Shown one piece after another: positions 25,530 through 32,989 of a stretch of DNA of 64,000 nucleotides (position 1 is the first letter of the stretch; the number at the start of each line of letters is the position of its first letter). The position numbers were made by a program, and so were the translations under genes. The notes beneath the pieces are model-generated. The model was not told where the DNA came from. It was given only the letters and a program-made list of their open reading frames with translations, and made no database searches. The stretch lies in NCBI RefSeq assembly GCF_021556395.1, contig NZ_JAKGCS010000012.1:1-64000 (forward strand). The letters run 5' to 3'. This DNA comes from Acuticoccus kalidii (GTDB lineage Bacteria > Pseudomonadota > Alphaproteobacteria > Rhizobiales > Amorphaceae).

Positions 25530-26042
25530 CTACTCCGCCCCGCGGTGCGCGTGTTCGGCGATCGTGTGCGCGCCGCCCGGCTCGATGATCCGCAACGCGG
25601 CGGCAAGGCCCGACAGGAGGCACGAGACCGGCAAAACGGCCGTCCACGGCCACAGGATGAGGCGGCTTCCGGCGCTGCGGGCGTCGAGGGCCAAGGTGGT
25701 CTCCAGATATTCGAGTGTGAGGGTGCCGAACCAGATGCAGAAGACGAGGATCAGCGCGTAGGCGATGCGGTCGAGATTGCGCCGCGCCGCGCCCTTCAAC
25801 AGGTCCGGGACGATCGTCACCGAGATGTGTGCGCGACGCATCGTGCAGACCGGCAGGCCGACGAAGATCATCGCGGTAAAGAGAAGGCCGACCAACTCCT
25901 CGGTGAAGGCGAAGGGAGAGCCGACGAGATAGCGCATGATGGCGGAGAGCATCACGAAGCCCGCCATCAGAATGGCAAGAATAGCCGCAAGACCTGCAAA
26001 GATCGCGGCCAATCGATCGGCCCAGCGTAAAACACCCGTCAT
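25530..26042 (-). CDS. dctQ: TRAP transporter small permease, set 3 (DctQ)
   Basis: A 170-residue membrane protein with four hydrophobic helices and the DctQ signature MRYLVGSPFAFTEELVGLLF. ATG at 26042 follows GAGGAGAAG at a 12-nt distance; a GTG one codon upstream is also possible. It lies after a strong terminator-like hairpin that separates it from dctP. Confidence 0.9.
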   Translation of the reverse strand: MTGVLRWADRLAAIFAGLAAILAILMAGFVMLSAIMRYLVGSPFAFTEELVGLLFTAMIFVGLPVCTMRRAHISVTIVPDLLKGAARRNLDRIAYALILVFCIWFGTLTLEYLETTLALDARSAGSRLILWPWTAVLPVSCLLSGLAAALRIIEPGGAHTIAEHAHRGAE

Positions 26043-26073
26043 CACCGACTCACTTCTCCTCGATGCACTTGGT

Positions 26074-26113
26074 CAAAAAGAAAAGGCCGGCGGCAGGATC
26101 AACCGCCGCCGGC
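26074..26113 (-). terminator. Terminator or attenuator between dctP and dctQ, set 3
   Basis: A perfect 9-bp stem GCCGGCGGC / GCCGCCGGC (26086-26113) is followed on the minus strand by TTTTCTTTTT. This is a full Rho-independent terminator inside the operon; partial read-through would give less dctQM than dctP mRNA. Confidence 0.85.
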
Positions 26114-26120
26114 GCAGGAA

Positions 26121-27167
26121 TTATTTATTGATGGCGTTCGAGATGGTCTCGTAATTCGCCTGCGCAGCCTCGCCGCCACCGTCGGCGAGTTCCTTCCAGG
26201 TCTCGCGGGCGGCGTCGACGAAGGCCTGCTGATCGGCCTCGGGGAAGGGGTCGAGCAGCGTTCCGCCGTCGGCCTCGAAGACCTCGAGGGCCTTCTTGTC
26301 GTTGACGCCGCTGAGATAGGCCTCGAACGATTCCGCCTCCGCCTTCTTGGCCGCGTCCCGCACGATCTCCTGCGTCTCGGGCGGCAGCGCGTCGAACGCC
26401 GTCTTCGAGGCGAGGATGTTCAGCGGGTGGAGGACATAGGGGAAGAGGTAGCTCGCATAAGGCGCCACTTCCTGGAGCGACACCGTCACGGCGAGGCCGA
26501 TCGGGTAGACCGCGCAGTCGACGACACCCGTCTGCATCGCGACATAGAGGTCGTTCTGACCGACGATCTGCGCCGAGACGCCGAGCTTCTTGAACACGTC
26601 GACGTGGAATTGCTCCCACACGCGGACCTTCTTGCCGCGCAGCTCGTCGAGCGTGTTCACCGGCTCCTTGCACATGATGTGCGTGTCGCGCACCGCATGA
26701 CCGACGAAGCCGAGAAGCTCGATGCCCGCCTCGTCATAGGTCTCGCCGTAGATCTCGGAGAGCTCCGGCAGGATCTCCTGCAGCATCTCCGGCTGGGAGA
26801 CGACGCCGGGCGGCAAGGTGAAGGCGTATTGCGGCTTGTCGCGGGTGAGGTAGCCCGGATAGAGGCCGGCGGCCTGGATGATGTTGCCGCGCGGCAGGAA
26901 GCGGAGCATGTCCGCGTCCTTCACGCCGAGGCTACCGCTCGGAAAGAGCTGGATCTGAAGCGCGTCGCCGGCGTTCTCGTTCACCGTGTCGACGAAGGTC
27001 TGATAGGCCTGCGCCTCGGGACGCGCGGGAACCCAGACGATGTGCATCTTCCAATTGGCGTCCGCCGCGGATGCAGGGGCCGTGTCGGCCATCAGGCCGA
27101 ACGCCGCTGTGCCGGCGACGATCGCCGTTGCGGCGGCACGGGTCAGTGCCTTGTGGTGCCGTCTCAT
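26121..27167 (-). CDS. dctP: TRAP transporter substrate-binding protein, set 3 (DctP)
   Basis: A 348-residue periplasmic protein with AAGGAGCTGAA before the ATG. A long signal peptide spans residues 1-35 (ending ASAA). The core shows WVPARPEAQAYQTFVDTVNENAGDALQIQLFPSG-type sequence, LRGKKVRVWEQFHVDVFKKLG with the usual Arg in the ligand site, and AMQTGVVDCAVYP. It follows hyuB by 50 nt. The hyuAB and FAD oxidase genes upstream suggest a nitrogen-containing ligand; this is inference. Confidence 0.92.
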   Translation of the reverse strand: MRRHHKALTRAAATAIVAGTAAFGLMADTAPASAADANWKMHIVWVPARPEAQAYQTFVDTVNENAGDALQIQLFPSGSLGVKDADMLRFLPRGNIIQAAGLYPGYLTRDKPQYAFTLPPGVVSQPEMLQEILPELSEIYGETYDEAGIELLGFVGHAVRDTHIMCKEPVNTLDELRGKKVRVWEQFHVDVFKKLGVSAQIVGQNDLYVAMQTGVVDCAVYPIGLAVTVSLQEVAPYASYLFPYVLHPLNILASKTAFDALPPETQEIVRDAAKKAEAESFEAYLSGVNDKKALEVFEADGGTLLDPFPEADQQAFVDAARETWKELADGGGEAAQANYETISNAINK

Positions 27168-27217
27168 TTCAGCTCCTTCCTTATGGTGTCAGTTCGCTCG
27201 CAACCCCCGGCCGATTG

Positions 27218-28900
27218 TTATCGGTCCGTGAGGCCGTACACCTTGCGCGCCTCCTCGGGGGAGACCTTGCCGTTGGCCCGGTCCGCCTCGATCGCCTCGC
27301 GCCGACGCTCCGCCGGAGCGCCGAACCCGCCGCCGCCCGCCGTCTCGATCACCACGCGGTCTCCCGGAAAGAGCCGCGTCACCAGCTTGGACGGGATCAC
27401 CTCGTCTTCCCCGCTGGCGCGGTGGATGACGCTGCGGGCCATCATGCCGGATTCGCCCCCTTCCGCGCCCGCCGGGGCACAGAAGTGCCGCTCGCCGCGG
27501 TGGGTGAAGACGACCTCGCCCTCGAGCACTTCGTATTCACGATAGATGCCGAGACCGCCGCGCTGACGCCCGGCGCCGCCCGAATCGCGGCGCAGGCGCG
27601 TCGCGTTGATGCGGATCGGGGCATCCCGCTCGAAGGATTCGACGGGGAGATTCATGCAGTTGGTGGCGTCGGTCTCGATCACGTCGACGCCGTCGCTGTT
27701 CGGACCCGCGCCGCTGCCGCCGGCGATCAGCTCGCCGACCACATAACGCCGTCCGTTGGGGCGCATCCCGCCGAACATCAGAGCGAGCATCTCGCCCGCA
27801 GCGTCGGCGCCGACCACCTCGGGTCGCACTTCCCGCAGCGCGCCGAGGATGGCGCCCGTCGCCCGCTTGATCGTCGCGGTGCGCGAGTTGACCGGGGCGG
27901 GCTCGACCGGGTTGAGGATGCTGCCCTTCGGAAGGTTGAGCTCCACCGCGCGGAAACAGCCGCCATTCGTCGGAATGTGCGCGCCGGTGATGGTGCGCAG
28001 CGCATAATAGGCCGCGGCCTGCGAGCCGGACGGCACGACGTTGAAGGGGCCGCGCACCTGCGCGTTGGTGCCGGTGAAATCGCACGAGAAGGTGCCGTCT
28101 TTGATGGTCACGGCGACTTCGATGCGGATCCGCTTGTCGAGCTCGATGCCGTCATTGTCGTTGAAATCGACATAACGGTAGGTGCCCTCGGGGATCTGGG
28201 TGAGGGCCTCGCGGGTCATCTGCTCGGAGCGGTCGAGAAGGTCGGCGAAGATCGCCGTCATCATGTTGCGGCCATAGGTCTTGGCGACCTCGGCGACGCG
28301 CTGCGCGCCGACCGTGCAGGCGGACACCTGGGCGTGGATGTCGCCCATGAAGGTGTCCGGGATGCGGCTGTTGAGGCGCAGGATCTTGATGACGGTTTCG
28401 TCGAACTTGTCCGGCCCGTCGCGGAATTTCAGCGGCGGGAGGCGCAGCCCCTCCTGATAGATCTCGGTCGCGTTGGTCGGGATCGAGCCCGGCGCCATGC
28501 CGCCGACATCCTGGTGGTGGGTCATCGTCGCGGCGAAGGCGATGGGCCGACCGTCGGCGAAGATCGGCATCACGAGGGCGATGTCGGGAAGGTGGGTGCC
28601 CCCGAGATAGGGGTCGTTCATCAGATAGATGTCGCCCTCCTTCATGGTGGAGGGCGGGAACTCGGTCGAGATCCGCTTCACGACGGGGATCATCGTCGCG
28701 AGGTGGATCGGGATCGCGACCGCCTGGGCGAGCGATTCACCTTCGAGGGTGAAGAGGCTCGCGGACGCGTCGAGGCCCTCGCGCACGATCGGCGAGAAGG
28801 ACGAGCGCAGCAGCGTCGATTCCATCTCGTTGGCGATGCCGTCGAGCTTGTTGCGCACCACCTCGACGGTGATCGGGTCGAGCTTCGTCTCCTGGGTCAT
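27218..28900 (-). CDS. hyuB: Hydantoinase B/oxoprolinase family subunit (set 3)
   Basis: A 560-residue HyuB-type subunit: VEVVRNKLDGIANEMESTLLRSSFSP, LFTLEGESLAQA, LMNDPYLGGTHLPDIA, THHQDVGGMAPGSIP, EIYQEGLRLPPLKF, GGAGRQRGGLGIYREYEV and a C-terminal TAGGGGFGAP. The start shares one base with the hyuA stop (TAATG). It shares motif order, but clearly diverged sequence, with the set-2 copy, so the two sets are not a recent duplication. Confidence 0.92.
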   Translation of the reverse strand: MTQETKLDPITVEVVRNKLDGIANEMESTLLRSSFSPIVREGLDASASLFTLEGESLAQAVAIPIHLATMIPVVKRISTEFPPSTMKEGDIYLMNDPYLGGTHLPDIALVMPIFADGRPIAFAATMTHHQDVGGMAPGSIPTNATEIYQEGLRLPPLKFRDGPDKFDETVIKILRLNSRIPDTFMGDIHAQVSACTVGAQRVAEVAKTYGRNMMTAIFADLLDRSEQMTREALTQIPEGTYRYVDFNDNDGIELDKRIRIEVAVTIKDGTFSCDFTGTNAQVRGPFNVVPSGSQAAAYYALRTITGAHIPTNGGCFRAVELNLPKGSILNPVEPAPVNSRTATIKRATGAILGALREVRPEVVGADAAGEMLALMFGGMRPNGRRYVVGELIAGGSGAGPNSDGVDVIETDATNCMNLPVESFERDAPIRINATRLRRDSGGAGRQRGGLGIYREYEVLEGEVVFTHRGERHFCAPAGAEGGESGMMARSVIHRASGEDEVIPSKLVTRLFPGDRVVIETAGGGGFGAPAERRREAIEADRANGKVSPEEARKVYGLTDR

Positions 28901-30954
28901 TACGCCTTCGCTCCTTCGCGAACGAGAAGGATCGTGCCGCCGTCCAGAACGTCGATATTCCAGCCGGGCGGGACGAGGGTTGTGGTGTCGGCCTGCTCGA
29001 TGATCGCGGGGCCGGGCAGCGTCTGGCCGGGCGCGAGCTTTTCGCGGTCGTAGATCGTGGCGTTCACACGGCCTTCGTGGCCGGCGACGATGATGTCACG
29101 CGTGCCCTTCGCAGCGTCCGACACCGCGACGGCCTCTTCCTTGTCGATGATGATCTCGCCGCCGGCGCGATGGATGGCGCGCACGTTGACGATCGCCGTC
29201 GGGGCCTCGGTCGCGTGACCGAACACGCGGCGATGGGCGGCCTGGAAGCCGGCGTGCAGCGTCTCGCCGACACCCTTTTCGGGGGTGAAGGGCACTTCGA
29301 GATAATGCGACTGGCCGACATAGCAGACGTCGGCGAAATACTGGATCTCGACGTCCTCGGGGGCGACGCCTTCCTTGTCCATCAGGACGGCGCAGCGGGC
29401 GTCGAGGCCCTTCAGCGCCTCGCCGAGCTCGGCAAGATCGAGGGCGGAGACCTCGCGGTTGAAGGCGACGGACATCTCGTGCTCCGTCACGGCTGACAGG
29501 AGGCCGGTCGCCGAAAGGACGCCCGGATGGCGCGCCACGATGATGCGGTTGATGCCGAGCTCGTTGGCGAGCGCCGCGGCGTGGATGCCGCCGGCCCCGC
29601 CGAGCGGGAGGAGGGCGAACTCGCGCGGATCGTACCCCTGACGGATCGAAACGAGGCGGATCCCCTCGGTCATCTGCGTGTTGACCACACGGTGAATGCC
29701 GAGCGCGGCCTCTTCGACCGACATGCCGAGCGGCTTGGCGACCTTCTCCTCGACCGCCTTGAAGGCGAGCTCGGGCTGAAGCTTCAGCGTGCCGCCTGCG
29801 AAATAATCGGGATCGAGATAGCCGAGCACGATCGAGGCGTCCGTCACGGTCGCCTCCTCGCCGCCACGGGCATAACAGGCGGGACCGGGCTCGGAGCCGG
29901 CCGAATGCGGTCCGACGCGCAGACCGCCCGAGGGGTCGATCCAGGCGATGCTGCCGCCGCCGGAGCCGATGGCGTTCACGTCGACCATCGGGACGCGGAT
30001 ATTGTAGCCCGCGACATAACCTTCGGGGCGGATGAGCGGCTTGCCTTCGCGGATCAACGCGATGTCCGAGCTCGTCCCACCGATATCGACGCTGATGAGG
30101 TCGCCGATGCCGGCGGCGCTGCCCACCATCTGCGCCCCGACCACGCCGGCCGCGGGACCGGAAAGGAAGAGCCGCACCGGCCGCTGGCGCACGATCTCGC
30201 TGGAGGCGATGCCGCCGCGCGACTGCATGATCTGAAGCGGGCAGGGAACGCCGGCCTGTTCGAGCCCCGCTTCGAGATTGGCGAGATACTTGTCGATGAC
30301 GGGCTTGATATAGGCGTCGAATGTCGTGACGACGGTGCGCTCATATTCGCGGAAGGCCGGATCGACCTCGCAGGAGAGCGACAGGGCGATGCCCGGATGC
30401 GCCTCGCGGATGATCTCCGCGGCGCGCCGCTCGTGATCGGGGTTCACGAAGGAGAACAGGAAGCAGATCGCGATCCCCTCGACGCCCTCGGCGGCGAGCG
30501 CGTCGGCGGCGCGGCGCACGGAGGCCTCGTCGAGCGGGCGCACGACCGACCCGTCATGCGCGACTCGCTCGCCGATCTCGTGGCGGTAGGCGCCTTCGGC
30601 GAGATAGCCGGGCACTTCCGGTTCGAGGACCGCCGCATACATCGTCTGCCGCATCTGGCGGCCGATCTCGAGGATGTCCTTGAAGCCCTCGGTGGTCAGG
30701 AGGCCGGTCTTCGGCCCCTTGCGCTCAAGGACGGCGTTCGTCGCGACCGTGGTGCCGTGCACGAAGCGGGCGATGTCCGCGGGCGAGAGGCCGGCCGTCT
30801 CCTTGAGGTCGTTGACGGCGGTCAGCACCGCCCGGCTCGGATCGGCCCGCGTGGTCGCCACCTTCATGACGCGCAGCGGCTGATCGGGTGTGCGGCAGAC
30901 GACGTCGGTGAACGTGCCACCGATATCAACGCCAATTTCGATCTTACTCGGCAT
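28900..30954 (-). CDS. hyuA: Hydantoinase A/oxoprolinase family subunit (set 3)
   Basis: A 684-residue ATPase subunit. Phosphate-loop motifs are IGVDIGGTFTDVVCRTPD at the N-terminus and ISVDIGGTSSDIALIREGK in the middle; other landmarks are FVHGTTVATNAVLERKG, VGPHSAGSEPGPACYARGG and LLPLGGAGGIHAAALANELGI. AGGGAACC precedes the ATG within the end of the FAD oxidase gene, 6 nt upstream. It works with the HyuB encoded directly downstream. Confidence 0.92.
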   Translation of the reverse strand: MPSKIEIGVDIGGTFTDVVCRTPDQPLRVMKVATTRADPSRAVLTAVNDLKETAGLSPADIARFVHGTTVATNAVLERKGPKTGLLTTEGFKDILEIGRQMRQTMYAAVLEPEVPGYLAEGAYRHEIGERVAHDGSVVRPLDEASVRRAADALAAEGVEGIAICFLFSFVNPDHERRAAEIIREAHPGIALSLSCEVDPAFREYERTVVTTFDAYIKPVIDKYLANLEAGLEQAGVPCPLQIMQSRGGIASSEIVRQRPVRLFLSGPAAGVVGAQMVGSAAGIGDLISVDIGGTSSDIALIREGKPLIRPEGYVAGYNIRVPMVDVNAIGSGGGSIAWIDPSGGLRVGPHSAGSEPGPACYARGGEEATVTDASIVLGYLDPDYFAGGTLKLQPELAFKAVEEKVAKPLGMSVEEAALGIHRVVNTQMTEGIRLVSIRQGYDPREFALLPLGGAGGIHAAALANELGINRIIVARHPGVLSATGLLSAVTEHEMSVAFNREVSALDLAELGEALKGLDARCAVLMDKEGVAPEDVEIQYFADVCYVGQSHYLEVPFTPEKGVGETLHAGFQAAHRRVFGHATEAPTAIVNVRAIHRAGGEIIIDKEEAVAVSDAAKGTRDIIVAGHEGRVNATIYDREKLAPGQTLPGPAIIEQADTTTLVPPGWNIDVLDGGTILLVREGAKA

Positions 30955-30960
30955 GGTTCC

Positions 30961-32253
30961 CTATCGTTCAATTCGGTCGCGAAACTGGTAGTATTTCGCC
31001 ATGATCCGCATCCCGGTGCGGCGGAAGGCGTGGAAGGGGACGGGCGTGAAACCCTGATCCCCCATCGGATCGGACGGAATGGGTTCGCCGAGCGCCATCT
31101 TGGCGAGGCGGCTGCCCATCAGGCTCGTGAGGGCGACACCGCGCCCGCCATATCCGATCGCGTAGAAGAGGTTGTCGTCGAGCGCGCCGGCGTGCGGAAA
31201 GCCGTCGAGCGTGACGGCGACGAAACCGGACCAGCGCTCCTGGATGTCGATCCCGGCAAGATGCGGGAAGGTCGTCGCGAGGTGGCCCTCGATCATCTTG
31301 TAGGCGTCCGGGTCGTCACGGCGGCCCGTGATATCGCCGCGGCCGCCGAAAACGAGCTGCCCGTTCGGCAGCATCCGGAAATAATTGACGAGCCGGCGCG
31401 TGTCCGTGACGGGCAGGAGGCTCGGCAGCGTTTTTCTACTCTCGTTCAAATCGAGAGGACGTGTCGCGACAACCGAAGAGGATACCGGAACGATGCGCCG
31501 GTGGAGCGTCCCCGCGCCGCGTAAAGGGAGCGAATAACCGTTGGTTGCGATAACGATGCACCGCGCGCGGATACGGCCTTTATTCGTTTCAGCAATCCAA
31601 CGATCGCCATCGCGCTGGAGCCGGGTGACGGACGTTCCGACACTGATCGGCACGCCCCGATCGGCCAGGCCCGAGGCGAGCCCGCGGGTATAGTCGTAAG
31701 GGTGCAGACAGCCGCCCCGGCCGTCGACATAGGCGCCGAAATAGACCTCGGTTCCGAGCGCCTCGGCGGTCGCCTTGCGGTCGAGGATGTGGGCGCCATC
31801 GTCCTCGGCATGGGCCTTCAGAAAGGCGACGTCGGCCTCGATTCCTTCCAGCGCACCTGGGCTGTGGGCCGGCGTGACGTGGCCGTTTCGCTGATAGGAG
31901 CAGTCGATTTTGAACGTCTCGACCGTCTGTGCGATCGCGTCCGTCGCGCCGACGACCTCGCGGAAGAGATGGACGGCCATCGCATTGCCGAAGGTCTTTG
32001 CGAGCGTGCTGTAATTCGCCTTGTAGCGTGGCACCGCGAAGCCGCCGCTGCGCCCGCTCGCTCCGAACGCGACGTCCTTGCCGTCCACCACCAGGCACTC
32101 CGCGCCCTTGGCGAGGAGGTCGCGGGCGGTCGACAATCCGGTGAACCCCGCGCCGATGATCAGCGTGTCGGTGTCACGGTCGCCGTCGAGGTTCGGAAAG
32201 GTCCGTTGCGCTACGGATGTAGCACGCCAGGCCGACCGGGGATGGGGAGGCAT
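30961..32253 (-). CDS. FAD-dependent amine/amino-acid oxidase (DAO family)
   Basis: A 430-residue flavoenzyme resembling gamma-glutamylputrescine oxidase PuuB and related N-substituted amino acid oxidases. The FAD-binding motif is DTLIIGAGFTGLSTARDLLAKGA, followed by the SGRSGGFAVPRYKANY segment where the family carries its flavin-contact loop. The C-terminal half has GGRGDITGRRDD and a final FYAIGYGGRGVALTSLMG flavin-binding motif. The ATG at 32253 is chosen; TTG and GTG codons just upstream in frame are alternatives. As first gene of set 3, it probably oxidises the imported amine or the product of HyuAB. The divergent regulator is of the PuuR-like cupin type, which supports an amine substrate. 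Confidence 0.88.
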   Translation of the reverse strand: MPPHPRSAWRATSVAQRTFPNLDGDRDTDTLIIGAGFTGLSTARDLLAKGAECLVVDGKDVAFGASGRSGGFAVPRYKANYSTLAKTFGNAMAVHLFREVVGATDAIAQTVETFKIDCSYQRNGHVTPAHSPGALEGIEADVAFLKAHAEDDGAHILDRKATAEALGTEVYFGAYVDGRGGCLHPYDYTRGLASGLADRGVPISVGTSVTRLQRDGDRWIAETNKGRIRARCIVIATNGYSLPLRGAGTLHRRIVPVSSSVVATRPLDLNESRKTLPSLLPVTDTRRLVNYFRMLPNGQLVFGGRGDITGRRDDPDAYKMIEGHLATTFPHLAGIDIQERWSGFVAVTLDGFPHAGALDDNLFYAIGYGGRGVALTSLMGSRLAKMALGEPIPSDPMGDQGFTPVPFHAFRRTGMRIMAKYYQFRDRIER

Positions 32254-32304
32254 TGGCACCAAATGACCGTCTCGATTTGAATGACAGTCGAACCCTATGC
32301 GTCG

Positions 32305-32329
32305 TTTTTTTGACTTTCAATCAAAAAAA
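32305..32329. promoter_or_regulatory. Candidate operator of the XRE-cupin regulator
   Basis: A perfect 9-bp inverted repeat TTTTTTTGA / TCAAAAAAA with spacer CTTTCAA lies midway between two divergent genes. It is strongly AT-rich against the GC-rich surroundings and could also overlap both promoters. Confidence 0.65.
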
Positions 32330-32395
32330 TCCTTGTCATCGAGGGCAACCATTGCCAAACGAAGCTAGGGAGATTCCCGGATATGAGACGTATTG

Positions 32396-32977
32396 ATGGC
32401 GGCCAACGGAGCTAGACCCGACGAGGCGGTCGGACGAAGCGTTCGCTTCTACCGAAAACGTCGAGGTCTGAATTTGGAACAGGCCGCTGAGTTGACCGGC
32501 CTTTCGGTCAGCATGATCAGCAAGATCGAGCGGGGGCTGACATCACCTTCGGTTCGCTCGCTCTATGCGTTGAGCAGCGCCTTCAATATTCCGGTCGGAA
32601 CGTTGTTCTCCGAGCAAGACGAGGACGCATCGGCGGAAGACGGGCTCGTCGTGCGCAAGGATGCCAGACGCAAGCTCGATTTCGGCGAGAAGCGGCTCGT
32701 CAAGGAGCTCCTGACGCCGCAACCGATCGGCACGCTCGAGCTCCTGATGATCGTGCTCGCCCCCGGCGGTTCGACCGGCGAGGACGTCTTTTCCCATGAC
32801 GGGGAGGAGGGCGGCCTCGTCCTCTCCGGCCGGTTGGAGCTGTGGGTCGACGAAACCCGCTTGCTCCTCAATCCGGGCGACAGCTTCACCTTCCAGAGCC
32901 AGCGTCAGCACCGCTTCCGCAATGCCGCCGAGGAAGAAACCCGCGTCCTCTGGATCAACACCCCGCCGATCTACTGA
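32396..32977 (+). CDS. XRE-family regulator with cupin domain (PuuR-like)
   Basis: A 193-residue regulator. The XRE helix-turn-helix spans about residues 14-66 (RFYRKRRGLNLEQAAELTGLSVSMISKIERGLTSPSVRSLYAL). A C-terminal cupin domain lies at about residues 115-190 (MIVLAPGGSTGEDVFSHDGEEGGLVLSGRLELWVDE, then LNPGDSFTFQSQRQHRFRN). The cupin probably senses the set-3 substrate or an intermediate. ATG at 32396 is preceded by GAGACG; a TTG one codon earlier is possible. It is divergent from the FAD oxidase operon and shares the inverted repeat at 32305 with it. Confidence 0.92.
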   Translation: MAANGARPDEAVGRSVRFYRKRRGLNLEQAAELTGLSVSMISKIERGLTSPSVRSLYALSSAFNIPVGTLFSEQDEDASAEDGLVVRKDARRKLDFGEKRLVKELLTPQPIGTLELLMIVLAPGGSTGEDVFSHDGEEGGLVLSGRLELWVDETRLLLNPGDSFTFQSQRQHRFRNAAEEETRVLWINTPPIY

Positions 32978-32989
32978 GAGCCCGGCGGC

